The notes under the pieces were generated by a model. It was not told the DNA's origin. It saw only the letters and a program-made list of their open reading frames with translations, and searched no databases. DNA of 64,000 nucleotides from Anaerostipes amylophilus (GTDB taxonomy: Bacteria > Bacillota > Clostridia > Lachnospirales > Lachnospiraceae): contig NZ_JAOQJG010000004.1 in assembly GCF_025567365.1 (NCBI RefSeq), forward strand, positions 124,001 through 188,000. The letters are read 5' to 3'. Both the position numbers and the translations under genes were made by a program. Numbering within the stretch: the first letter of the stretch is position 1; each line of letters begins with the position of its first letter. Below, in pieces: positions 40,416-48,225 of the stretch.

Positions 40416-40771
40416 TGGAATATATCAGGGCATTTATCACAGGAGGAATCATCTGTATTCTTGTACAGATTCTTATGGATCATACGACACTGCAGCCTGG
40501 AAGGATCATGGTAATTTTAGTCATTACAGGAGTTCTTCTTGGAGCGTTGGGAATTTATAAAAAAATCGAAGAATTTGGAGGGTGTGGGGCAACAGTTCCG
40601 CTGTCAGGATTTGGGTTCAGTTTGTGGAAAGGAATGAAAGAAGCAATTGATAAACATGGTTTTTTAGGATTGTTTGAAGGAGGCTTTACAGCAGCAGCTG
40701 TGGGAACATCTGCTGCATTGATTTTTTCATATCTTGCATCATTGATCTTTCAACCGAAGATAAAAAAATAA
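40415..40771 (+). CDS. spoVAE: Stage V sporulation protein AE (AEb type)
   Basis: This 118-residue membrane protein has about three to four helices: FITGGIICILVQILMDHT, ILVITGVLLGALGIYKKI, then EEFGGCGATVPLSGFGFS and AALIFSYLASLIF. The FGGxGAxVPLxGF motif is shared with SpoVAC. It starts as TAATG on the spoVAD stop and ends the operon at a strong terminator. No spoVAF or AEa is present, so this is the minimal A-B-C-D-E arrangement common in Clostridia. Confidence 0.93.
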   Translation: MEYIRAFITGGIICILVQILMDHTTLQPGRIMVILVITGVLLGALGIYKKIEEFGGCGATVPLSGFGFSLWKGMKEAIDKHGFLGLFEGGFTAAAVGTSAALIFSYLASLIFQPKIKK

Positions 40772-40812
40772 AAAACAGGGAATTCTTCTTTGAGGAATTC
40801 CCTGTTTTTTAT
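40770..40812. terminator. Bidirectional terminator between spoVAE and the PBP gene
   Basis: AAAAACAGGGAATTC and GAATTCCCTGTTTTT are perfect arms with A-runs and T-runs on the two sides, between convergent genes. Confidence 0.9.
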
Positions 40813-40819
40813 TTTTTTG

Positions 40820-43357
40820 TTAATGCATTGTGCAGGAATTAGATTGATATTTTTTTGGAAGCAGGAATTTTGTATCTGCTGTTTTTCCGTGACTTCCATT
40901 TTTTCGGACGATATAAACTTTCTTGATACGTTCGGATTTAGGACATTTTTTATTGGCAAGTTTATCTGTTTTCTTGCAGATTTCAACAGCTACATGAGTA
41001 TCACAAGTTTGTTTTGGAACAGTGCCTTTTTCAAAATATTCAGTGATGATACAATTACCGCGAGGGTCGTGGTCGCAGACTCCTTTGATGGCAAGTTTTC
41101 CAGACTCTTTACAAATCTTTGCCTTGACAATATTTGATGGTTTTGAGAAATTCTTAGTTTTCTCGGATTTTGTCTGTATGATCTGATTCATGATCTTTGC
41201 CCATAGTTTCTTATGTGTGTTTTCGGAATTGAAATTTGTATTGTTGTCGTATCCCATCCATATAGAAGCTGTGTGGTAAGGTGTATAACCGCTGAACCAG
41301 TAATCGTAATTGTTAGAGGTTGTACCAGTTTTTCCTGCGACAGCCATAGGAGAAGACAGTTTTGCGTCTTTACCAGTTCCTTTGGCAATGACATCCTTCA
41401 TGGCATCGGTAAGCAGAAAAGCGGTGCTTGATTTCATAATCCGTTTCTTCGTTGGTTTGTTAGAAAGCAGGACATTTCCATTTTGATCGACAACCTTTGT
41501 ATATAAAACAGGTTTATTATACATACCGCCATTGGCAATAGAAGCATAGGCAGCAGTTAATTCCATATTCGTGACACCATATGTCAGACCGCCAAGGGCT
41601 AATGACTGTGTGATATCCGTATATACGTTACCGTTAGATGTAAACTCATTGGAAACAAGTGTTGAAAAACCAAGTTTTGTAAGGTAAGCAAAAGATGTCT
41701 TTGGTGTTACATCAGAAATAGTTTTTGCTGCGACAATATTCATTGATTGGGTGATCGCTTCACGGATCGTTGAATAACCTTTGTAACCTTTGTAATAATT
41801 ATGCACCGGACGATTGGAATCGTTATAGTTGTATGGAGCGTCATCATAAACTGTTCCAAGTGTCATATGATTTTTATCAAGGGCTGGTAAAAATGCAGAC
41901 AAAATCTTAAATGTTGATCCAGGCTGTCTGGTTGAAGTAGTAGCACGGTTTAGTGAAAGATCTGAAGTCTTCAGATCGCGTCCTCCAACTAAAGCTTCTA
42001 CAGAACCATTTGACTGATTCATGATCGTTAAAGAAATTTGTGGCTGGATCGTTGTCTGTGAAGTCTCATCGATGATCATTGCACCTTTATCTTTTATATA
42101 ATGTTTATATTTAGCGAGAGTTTCTTTTGCATCGGAAGCATTCTGGAAAACCAGGCTGTTTCCTAGTTTATGGGTCTTCATGTAATGAAGCAGATTATGT
42201 TCGGTGTAAGTATTTGTCTCTCCGGAAGCTGCACGCACCATGAAAGAGCAGGTTAAAGCTACTTTTGTGGCTTTAGGATAGTTTGCTGGGCTGCTAGTGA
42301 TACTGTCCGCGATATTTTGAATTGCAGTATCTTGTGTAGAATATATTTTTAATCCGCCACTGTAGATTGCACTGTAAGCTTTTGTCTCATCATACCCGAG
42401 TTTGCTTTTTAAGTCTTTTACAACTTGAAGGATTAGTGCATCTTCAAAATAAGAATTCGTGTTTTTCTTTGTTGTAGATGCAGCAGCATTTTTTTTAATT
42501 CTTGTGTATACATCATCACGAAGTGCTTCTCTATATTGAGATTTTGTGATATAATGTTGATCTAACATATTTTGTAAAACAAGTAATCTTCTGGAAGCAT
42601 TGCTTTCCGGATGAGTAATTGGATTTAAACGTGTAGGATTTTTTGTGATTCCTGCCAGAACCGCACATTCTGAAAGTGTCAGATCAGAGACATCTTTGTT
42701 AAAATATTTCTGAGATGCTGTCTGAACACCAAGAGTTCCTTCTCCAAGATTGATCGCATTCAAATATTCTTCCAATATATATTTCTTGGAAGCAATTTTC
42801 TCAAGTTCTAGTGCAAGAGACTGTTCTTTGATCTTACGTTCCAGACGTTCCATCATAGTTTTTTCAGGTTGGATTCCCAACAGATTATTCTTGATCAACT
42901 GCTGTGTGATCGTACTTCCCCCTTGGCTTAATGATTGGTTACGAATACCAAGGAAGGTAGCTCGAATGATCCCGTACAAATCAATACCATTATGGCTGTA
43001 AAACCGTTCATCCTCAATGGCAATAAATGCATGCTGGAGATCTTTGGGGATGGATGACAGAGGAGTATAAATTCTGTTAGAATCATGGTTTGATAAAGTT
43101 TTGATTGTCTGACCTTTATTATCATAGATCGTTGTGATATAGCCCTTGGAATGTACGGAATTTTTGGTGATCTGTGGAGTTGTCTTAAGGATACCACGAA
43201 CAAATCCCACACCAAGGCCAAGACCGGCAACGATCAGGATAATGGAAACAATAAAAGCATATTTAAAAAGAAAGAGAGAAACACTGGAATTCTTCCGTAC
43301 TTTATCAGAAGAAAGAACTTTTCTCTGCTTCTCAATATTTTGTTTGGTGTATTTCAT
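40820..43357 (-). CDS. Class A penicillin-binding protein (PBP1A-type)
   Basis: This 845-residue bifunctional peptidoglycan synthase has a cytosolic N-terminal tail, one membrane anchor (about 27-49), and a GT51 transglycosylase domain with the EDERFYSHNGID and GGSTITQQLIKNNLL motifs. The transpeptidase domain follows with SxxK in PGSTFKILSAF (nucleophile Ser), SxN in ITQSMNIVAA and KTG in VAGKTGTTSNNYD. The C-terminal tail is Cys/Lys-rich (NKKCPKSERIKKVYIVRKNG). It polymerises and cross-links glycan strands outside the membrane. The ATG at 43357 follows AGGAGG; an ATG seven codons earlier lacks a ribosome site. It is transcribed alone. Confidence 0.93.
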   Translation of the reverse strand: MKYTKQNIEKQRKVLSSDKVRKNSSVSLFLFKYAFIVSIILIVAGLGLGVGFVRGILKTTPQITKNSVHSKGYITTIYDNKGQTIKTLSNHDSNRIYTPLSSIPKDLQHAFIAIEDERFYSHNGIDLYGIIRATFLGIRNQSLSQGGSTITQQLIKNNLLGIQPEKTMMERLERKIKEQSLALELEKIASKKYILEEYLNAINLGEGTLGVQTASQKYFNKDVSDLTLSECAVLAGITKNPTRLNPITHPESNASRRLLVLQNMLDQHYITKSQYREALRDDVYTRIKKNAAASTTKKNTNSYFEDALILQVVKDLKSKLGYDETKAYSAIYSGGLKIYSTQDTAIQNIADSITSSPANYPKATKVALTCSFMVRAASGETNTYTEHNLLHYMKTHKLGNSLVFQNASDAKETLAKYKHYIKDKGAMIIDETSQTTIQPQISLTIMNQSNGSVEALVGGRDLKTSDLSLNRATTSTRQPGSTFKILSAFLPALDKNHMTLGTVYDDAPYNYNDSNRPVHNYYKGYKGYSTIREAITQSMNIVAAKTISDVTPKTSFAYLTKLGFSTLVSNEFTSNGNVYTDITQSLALGGLTYGVTNMELTAAYASIANGGMYNKPVLYTKVVDQNGNVLLSNKPTKKRIMKSSTAFLLTDAMKDVIAKGTGKDAKLSSPMAVAGKTGTTSNNYDYWFSGYTPYHTASIWMGYDNNTNFNSENTHKKLWAKIMNQIIQTKSEKTKNFSKPSNIVKAKICKESGKLAIKGVCDHDPRGNCIITEYFEKGTVPKQTCDTHVAVEICKKTDKLANKKCPKSERIKKVYIVRKNGSHGKTADTKFLLPKKYQSNSCTMH

Positions 43358-43457
43358 AATAAACCTCCTGATAAGCATTATACCAAATAAGAAAGTTCAA
43401 GTAAACCGGCCATGTAACATGCAAACAGAAGAATAATTAATAAGTGAGGAAATTATT

Positions 43458-43769
43458 ATGAGTAACAAGTACAAGAAAAAATTTATGGGGAAACAGGTGT
43501 TTTATGATGACAAAGCCAGGGAAAATGTAGTATCCTACTATTTAATGGAAGATCCAGTACATCAGATATATGGAGTGGCACTGAAAAAAAGTCAGGAAGA
43601 TGCAGGATTGATCGAATGGGACAGTATACCGAAGATTACAGATTCAGCGGAAGTGATCGGACATATGATCAATAGTCTGATAAAATATAAAGTAACACCA
43701 ATTTCATTAGCAGAATCATTAGATGAGATCATGATCAGGGAGGAAGAAAATGAGCAGTCAGAGATATAA
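43458..43769 (+). CDS. Small conserved protein, possibly DUF6514
   Basis: This 103-residue soluble protein begins MSNKYKKKFMGKQVFYDDKA. Its middle (VVSYYLMEDPVHQIYGVALK) and end (LIKYKVTPISLAESLDEIM) resemble the DUF6514 family of short Clostridial proteins, in which a YY...YGI strand and a K.VTPxSL helix recur. No catalytic motif is visible. It overlaps the next gene, yigZ, by 20 bp and is probably co-transcribed. The family assignment is from memory of the pattern and is tentative. Confidence 0.65.
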   Translation: MSNKYKKKFMGKQVFYDDKARENVVSYYLMEDPVHQIYGVALKKSQEDAGLIEWDSIPKITDSAEVIGHMINSLIKYKVTPISLAESLDEIMIREEENEQSEI

Positions 43770-44406
43770 GATTTTATATAAGGAAGGGGAAGCAGAGATT
43801 TCAGAGAAGAAATCAAGATTTATCGCACATATTGCACCAGCACAGACAGAAGAAGAAGCACAGGCTTTTGTAGAAAAGATAAAGAAACAATACTGGGATG
43901 CCAGACATAACTGCTGGGCATATAGCATTGGAGAAAAACAGCCGGCATTAAGATGCAGCGATGATGGAGAACCAAGCGGAACAGCAGGAAAACCAATGTT
44001 AGAAGTATTGACAGGGCAAGAACTGCACAATGTAGTAGCAGTAGTCACAAGGTACTTTGGAGGCACTCTGCTTGGAACAGGAGGCCTGATTCGTGCATAT
44101 ACAAAGAGCACACAAGAAGGAATCAAAGCAAGCACCATAATTGAAAAATGTCTTGGTCAGAAAATGAGTTTAACATGTGACTATACAACATCAGGAAAGA
44201 TACAGTATCTGACAGCAACAGATCATATTCCGGTGCTGGATACCATATATACAGATAACGTAACTTTTGAAATGATCAGCCCAGTGGAAGATGTTGAAAT
44301 GATGGAAAAGAAATTTATGGAAGCATCCATGGGAAAGGGAGTTCTTGAAAAAGGAGAAGAAAGTTATTATGCTGAAATTGATGGGGAGATAAAATTTAAT
44401 TTGTAA
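43750..44406 (+). CDS. yigZ: YigZ/IMPACT family protein
   Basis: This 218-residue protein has the UPF0029/IMPACT N-terminal domain: EAEISEKKSRFIAHIAPAQT, DARHNCWAYSIGEK, CSDDGEPSGTAGKPML and VVTRYFGGTLLGTGGLIRAY are all diagnostic. A DUF1949 ferredoxin-like C-terminal domain follows (about 140-208). The family is linked to translation or protein quality control by homology to eukaryotic IMPACT; the bacterial role is not settled. The last codons lie next to copy C of the dispersed repeat. Confidence 0.92.
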   Translation: MSSQRYKILYKEGEAEISEKKSRFIAHIAPAQTEEEAQAFVEKIKKQYWDARHNCWAYSIGEKQPALRCSDDGEPSGTAGKPMLEVLTGQELHNVVAVVTRYFGGTLLGTGGLIRAYTKSTQEGIKASTIIEKCLGQKMSLTCDYTTSGKIQYLTATDHIPVLDTIYTDNVTFEMISPVEDVEMMEKKFMEASMGKGVLEKGEESYYAEIDGEIKFNL

Positions 44407-44409
44407 TTA

Positions 44410-44443
44410 GCCAACTGTAGATTTCGAGTATATGATAAAAAAT
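44410..44443 (-). repeat. Dispersed repeat, copy C (inverted)
   Basis: The complement of this 34-nt stretch is identical to copy A at 7350-7383. Beyond it, ACAAATTAAATTT on the minus strand continues the similarity into the yigZ 3' end, as copy A does into cotJC. Confidence 0.78.
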
Positions 44444-44536
44444 CTTTCATCTTCCGTTAACGAATATAAAACTTATCAGCAAATACCGTTTAACATACAC
44501 ACTATGTAGTGATTTGAATAGCGTTCCGTTGTATAA

Positions 44537-44658
44537 GTCAGAAAGAAGATAAGAAGAAATATTTATAAGAAAAAAAAGGATGACAACATGAGCACTTTTT
44601 GAATGCGTTGTGTCATCCTTTTTTTCTTATAAATATTTCTTCTTATCTTCTTTCTGAC
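44537..44658. repeat. Very long near-perfect hairpin (about 49-bp arms)
   Basis: Left arm 44537-44585 and right arm 44611-44658 are complementary throughout except for one extra A in an A/T run. The loop is about 25 nt. Outside the arms, GTTG-TAT-A and TAT-GCAAC keep some symmetry. It sits between convergent yigZ and leuA and could terminate both. The arms are much longer than in ordinary terminators, which suggests a miniature inverted-repeat element. Confidence 0.85.
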
Positions 44659-44690
44659 TCATACATGCAACACTACCTGCAAATCAGAAT

Positions 44691-46352
44691 TTACTGATCA
44701 AGCCGGTTTACTGCACTGATTAATGCTAATACAGAAGCCGTAATAATATCTTCATGAATACCAGCTCCCCAAGTAATTGTTCCATTAGGTTCCTGAACAC
44801 CAACATAAGCACAAGCTTGTGAATTAGAACCAACATTTAAAGCGTGTTCCTGATAAGTAATGATAGAATAATGCATATCACTGTGTCTCTGTAATGCATT
44901 ACTTACAGCATCCAGACGGCCATTTCCTTTACCATGGTAAAGTTTAGGAACACCAGATTTATCCAAGGAGATTTCTGTTTCGATTCCACCATCTTTTTGT
45001 ACGAAATGTACTTCTTTTAATTTGCAAGGATCATCGATGTTTACATAAACTTCTTTAAATACCTTTAAGATATCTCGAGGAACTAATTCCTGATGACGTT
45101 TGTCGGACACATCTTTGATTGTGTAGCCAACATCTTCACGCATCTTTCCAGGAATATGGAATCCAAAGTTTTCTTCTAGTACATAGCTGATGCCACCTTT
45201 ACCGGACTGGCTGTTGATACGGATAACATCACTTTCGTATTCGCGTCCAACGTCGTGCGGATCGATTGGAAGGTATGGAATATTCCAGTGATCTGGATGT
45301 TTTTCTTCTCTCCAATGCATACCTTTGGCGATGGCATCCTGATGAGATCCAGAGAATGCGGCGAATACCAGCTGACCTGTATATGGCTGGCGTTCGTAAA
45401 CAGACATTCTTGTTAATCTTTCATAGGCTTTTGTAAGTTCTGGTAAGTTGGAAAAGTCCAGTTTTGGATCAACACCATGTGTATACATATTTAATGCAAG
45501 AGTGATAACATCAACGTTACCTGTACGTTCTCCATTTCCAAATAAAGTACCTTCGACACGATCAGCACCTGCAAGTAGGGCAAGTTCGGTGTCTGCAACA
45601 CCACATCCGCGGTCATTATGTGGATGAAGAGATAATACAACATTTTCACGATACTTCATATGTTTGCTCATATATTCAATCTGACTTGCGTATACGTGTG
45701 GCAGAGAAAGCTGTACAGTAACGGGAAGGTTGATGATAACTTTCCAGTCTGGACGAGGTTGCCATACGTCAAGAACTGCATTACATACATCTAATGCATA
45801 GTCGATTTCAGTACCAGTAAAACTTTCAGGAGAATATTCAAATAAGAAATTACCTTCTGTTTCATCTGCCAGACGTTTTAATAATTTGGCTCCGTCAGTA
45901 GCAATCTTCATGATTTCTTCTTTAGATTTCTTAAATACCTGCTCGCGCTGCGCAACGGAAGTAGAGTTATATACATGAACGATTGCTTTTTTAGCACCTT
46001 TCAAGGCTGCAAAAGTTTTTTTGATAATATGTTCTCTGGCTTGTGTTAAAACCTGAATTGTAACATCATCAGGAATCAGGTCATTTTCGATCAATGTACG
46101 AAGAAATGTATATTCTGTTTCAGATGCAGCAGGGAAACCAACTTCAATTTCTTTGAAACCAACTTTAACTAAGTATTTAAAGAATTCAACCTTTTCATCA
46201 AGACTCATTGGAATGATCAGTGCCTGGTTTCCATCACGAAGGTCAACACTACACCATGTAGGTGCCTTAGTGATATATTCCTTCTTTGTCCATTCAAGGG
46301 ATGTTTCAGGTGGCATAAAATATTGTCTTTCATATTTGTTTGGGTTCATCAT
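44691..46352 (-). CDS. leuA: 2-isopropylmalate synthase, LeuA2 type
   Basis: LeuA condenses acetyl-CoA with 2-oxoisovalerate, the first step of leucine synthesis. The 553-residue sequence has the HMGL-like catalytic barrel: APTWCSVDLRDGNQALIIPM with the metal Asp, KEIEVGFPAASETEY, NFLFEYSPESFTGTE, LSLHPHNDRGCGVADTELAL with the HxH metal site, and GTLFGNGERTGNVD. A C-terminal regulatory domain (about 420-553) carries leucine feedback in this family. The form starting MMNPNKYERQYFMPPETS is the fungal/actinobacterial-like LeuA2. The ATG at 46352 follows GAAAGGAGC. A Leu-specific T-box precedes it. Confidence 0.95.
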   Translation of the reverse strand: MMNPNKYERQYFMPPETSLEWTKKEYITKAPTWCSVDLRDGNQALIIPMSLDEKVEFFKYLVKVGFKEIEVGFPAASETEYTFLRTLIENDLIPDDVTIQVLTQAREHIIKKTFAALKGAKKAIVHVYNSTSVAQREQVFKKSKEEIMKIATDGAKLLKRLADETEGNFLFEYSPESFTGTEIDYALDVCNAVLDVWQPRPDWKVIINLPVTVQLSLPHVYASQIEYMSKHMKYRENVVLSLHPHNDRGCGVADTELALLAGADRVEGTLFGNGERTGNVDVITLALNMYTHGVDPKLDFSNLPELTKAYERLTRMSVYERQPYTGQLVFAAFSGSHQDAIAKGMHWREEKHPDHWNIPYLPIDPHDVGREYESDVIRINSQSGKGGISYVLEENFGFHIPGKMREDVGYTIKDVSDKRHQELVPRDILKVFKEVYVNIDDPCKLKEVHFVQKDGGIETEISLDKSGVPKLYHGKGNGRLDAVSNALQRHSDMHYSIITYQEHALNVGSNSQACAYVGVQEPNGTITWGAGIHEDIITASVLALISAVNRLDQ

Positions 46353-46466
46353 TGCTGTGAAGCTCCTTTCAAAATTAATAATTGTTGTAGGCATGTGTTT
46401 TCAGTATATATAGATGAATCGCGGTAAAAATACATGATAGAAAGATGAAATAATCTTCTATAACAT

Positions 46467-46755
46467 AAAAAAAGCTCCGAATCTGATCCTTATAAGGATA
46501 GAGACGAAGAAACTTCCGCGGTACCACTCTAATTCACGTTATTAAAAAACGTGCACTTTTTACTGATACGGGTTATAAAACCGATATCTCTCCATTATAA
46601 CGGTTGGACTCCGGCAATACCTACTATAAGTTCAGCATGCTACTCAAAGGCGAGTTCAAATATCATCAACAATTGCTTCACACCATCCAGCAACTCTCTG
46701 AATGTCTCAAATATTCTACTATTCCTTATCATTGTATTTAAATCATTTACAATAA
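46467..46755 (-). promoter_or_regulatory. T-box leader of leuA with a Leu (CUC) specifier
   Basis: On the minus strand the T-box core AGAGTGGTACCGCGGAAG (46513-46530) is followed by a terminator helix (ATCC...GGAT, CTTCG...CGGAG) and a T7 run ending at 46467. Upstream, the stem I region contains AGAGAGTTGCTGG and the specifier context GAA-CTC-GCC; the CTC codon is at 46652-46654. Uncharged tRNA-Leu(GAG) would pair with the specifier and with the antiterminator bulge, allowing leuA transcription when leucine is short. Confidence 0.9.
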
Positions 46756-46759
46756 TGAC

Positions 46760-46788
46760 AATCTAACATAAAATTAAGAAAGTGTCAA
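46760..46788 (-). promoter_or_regulatory. Promoter of the leuA T-box transcript
   Basis: On the minus strand TTGACA (46783-46788) and TAGATT (46760-46765) are 17 bp apart, directly ahead of stem I. Confidence 0.7.
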
Positions 46789-46889
46789 CTGTAAAAGTGT
46801 AAAATGTGAGTGTAACTATTTTTATAAAGACCTCTTTTATGGAAAAGAAAATTATGATAAAGTAAAACAGATTAATGGAGGAGAGAAAC

Positions 46890-47273
46890 ATGCGATTTTT
46901 TGAATATTTAAAAAAACAGGAACCTTCTAAAGAAAATGAAGAAGCAAGAAAACGGATTTACAAATTGCATCAATTAGAAGGAAGTCTTACTTATATTGAA
47001 CGAATGGAACAAATAGAAGAAGGAAAAGGTTCCATGGAGGTTGAATTTGTCAGAGGAGAACTGAGGGAAGGAATGGCACTTTGTTTTTATGATAATCAGG
47101 GAAAAGAATCTGGGAGAGGAGAGATTCTCGAGATTTATATAGGAAAGGGAGAGGATAAAGGAAGATTTTCTGAACAAGGAAATAAAGGAAAAATCGTATT
47201 TGAGTATTGGCAACCTGTGACAGAGCGATTTTGGAATAGTCAGTACCTAAAAGAATTGACTCTGGGAAAATAA
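46890..47273 (+). CDS. Protein of unknown function
   Basis: This 127-residue soluble protein starts MRFFEYLKKQEPSKENEEAR after GGAGGAGAG (an in-frame ATG at 46875 lies within that site). The N-terminal third is a charged helix, and the rest looks beta-rich (VEFVRGELREGMALCFYDNQ, RGEILEIYIGKGEDKGRF, IVFEYWQPVTERFWNSQYLK). There is no signal peptide, membrane segment or recognisable motif. It lies alone between the divergent leuA T-box and a tRNA cluster. I do not recognise it. Confidence 0.7.
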   Translation: MRFFEYLKKQEPSKENEEARKRIYKLHQLEGSLTYIERMEQIEEGKGSMEVEFVRGELREGMALCFYDNQGKESGRGEILEIYIGKGEDKGRFSEQGNKGKIVFEYWQPVTERFWNSQYLKELTLGK

Positions 47274-47301
47274 AAAAAATTAAAAAATTTTAAAAAAAGT
47301 G

Positions 47302-47329
47302 TTGACAGATGTCGTAATGCTATGATAAT
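47302..47329 (+). promoter_or_regulatory. Promoter of the first tRNA-Gln/Lys pair
   Basis: TTGACA at 47302-47307 is 16 bp from GATAAT at 47324-47329, just ahead of the first tRNA-Gln. Confidence 0.6.
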
Positions 47330-47350
47330 ATAAACGAGCTGTCGCATTGA

Positions 47351-47421
47351 TGGGGTATCGCCAAGTGGTAAGGCACAGGATTCTGACTCCTGCACCGCTG
47401 GTTCGAGTCCAGCTACCCCAG
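47351..47421 (+). tRNA. tRNA-Gln (CTG)
   Basis: The acceptor arms TGGGGTA/TACCCCA, the anticodon arm CAGGA-TTCTGAC-TCCTG giving CTG, and the T loop TTCGAGT are all intact. CCA is not encoded. It is identical to the copy at 47589. Confidence 0.95.
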
Positions 47422-47426
47422 TTTAA

Positions 47427-47499
47427 GGGTGTGTAGCTCAGGTGGTAGAGCACTTGACTTTTAATCAAGTTGTCCGGGGTTCGAATCCCCGCACGCTCA
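47427..47499 (+). tRNA. tRNA-Lys (TTT)
   Basis: The anticodon arm CTTGA-CTTTTAA-TCAAG gives TTT. The T arm is CGGGG-TTCGAAT-CCCCG, and the acceptor GGGTGTG pairs with CACGCTC with two G-U pairs. CCA is not encoded. It is identical to the copy at 47664. Confidence 0.95.
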
Positions 47500-47540
47500 C
47501 TATATTTTTTAAATAAGATTTAAAAAATATAAAAAAGTTC

Positions 47541-47569
47541 TTGACAAAGAACGACAGCTGATATATAAT
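47541..47569 (+). promoter_or_regulatory. Consensus promoter of the second tRNA pair
   Basis: TTGACA at 47541-47546 and TATAAT at 47564-47569 are exactly 17 bp apart, a perfect sigma-A match. Confidence 0.85.
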
Positions 47570-47588
47570 AAAATAGTTGTTACGCTGA

Positions 47589-47659
47589 TGGGGTATCGCC
47601 AAGTGGTAAGGCACAGGATTCTGACTCCTGCACCGCTGGTTCGAGTCCAGCTACCCCAG
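47589..47659 (+). tRNA. tRNA-Gln (CTG), second copy
   Basis: The sequence and predicted fold are identical to the gene at 47351; the flanking sequence differs. Confidence 0.95.
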
Positions 47660-47663
47660 TTAA

Positions 47664-47736
47664 GGGTGTGTAGCTCAGGTGGTAGAGCACTTGACTTTTA
47701 ATCAAGTTGTCCGGGGTTCGAATCCCCGCACGCTCA
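47664..47736 (+). tRNA. tRNA-Lys (TTT), second copy
   Basis: The sequence is identical to the gene at 47427. A terminator follows. Confidence 0.95.
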
Positions 47737-47745
47737 GTAGATAAG

Positions 47746-47780
47746 CATGATTTAAGAATTAACTTAGATCATGTTTTTTT
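47746..47780 (+). terminator. Terminator of the tRNA cluster
   Basis: CATGATTTAAG and CTTAGATCATG form an 11-bp stem with one G-T pair, followed by TTTTTTT. Confidence 0.8.
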
Positions 47781-47835
47781 ATTTTGCAGGAAAGTTTGAT
47801 GAAATTCCCTATGAAATAAATGATTAATGATAAAG

Positions 47836-47867
47836 AAAAACTGGCATTAAAATGGATGCCAGTTTTT
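47836..47867. terminator. Bidirectional terminator next to the HPr-like gene
   Basis: AAAAACTGGCAT and ATGCCAGTTTTT are perfect arms with an 8-nt loop, next to the stop of the minus-strand gene. Confidence 0.82.
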
Positions 47868-47869
47868 CT

Positions 47870-48106
47870 TTATTTTTTGATGTAAGGCGCGATTGCTTCT
47901 GTAATTTCGTCAATTTCATCATTTCCGTGTACAGTTAATGTCAAAGGTTGTGTCAGATCAAGGCTGAAGATTCCCATGATAGATTTTGCATTGACGATAT
48001 ATCTTCCAGAGGACAGATCAATCTCAGATGTAAAATGTGCGATCATGTTTGCAAAAGCATTCACTTCTGCAATGGAATCAAGTGAAATTGTAAAATTTGT
48101 TTCCAC
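47870..48106 (-). CDS. HPr-fold protein lacking the phosphohistidine (Crh-like)
   Basis: This 78-residue protein has the HPr/Crh pattern (METNFTISLDSIAEVNAFAN, then SSGRYIVNAKSIMGIFSLDL and TLTVHGNDEIDEITEAIAPY). The catalytic GLHARPA motif is absent: the corresponding stretch reads DSIAEVNAFAN, so it cannot carry phosphate from PEP/EI on His15. The regulatory Ser context is kept (KSIMG, Ser42, equivalent to Ser46). In Bacillus, Crh has the same combination and acts only in CcpA-dependent catabolite control. A Crh-like role is a reasonable inference, as is a role outside the PTS. The ATG follows AAGGAGG. Confidence 0.8.
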   Translation of the reverse strand: METNFTISLDSIAEVNAFANMIAHFTSEIDLSSGRYIVNAKSIMGIFSLDLTQPLTLTVHGNDEIDEITEAIAPYIKK

Positions 48107-48225
48107 GTTGAAACCTCCTTATGATATTTGATTTCTTTTATCCTACAATTTTTTGAATCGAAAGTCAAATTCGATAGATTAGAGAAAAAAAGTATGGTAA
48201 AATAAAAAACAATGGAGGACATGAA

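Noticed and set aside
40829..41431. Plus-strand open frames inside the PBP gene
   Set aside because: They are antisense to a clearly coding gene with intact GT51 and transpeptidase motifs.
47280..47468. Minus-strand frame across the first tRNA pair
   Set aside because: It covers structural RNA genes; the openness is incidental.
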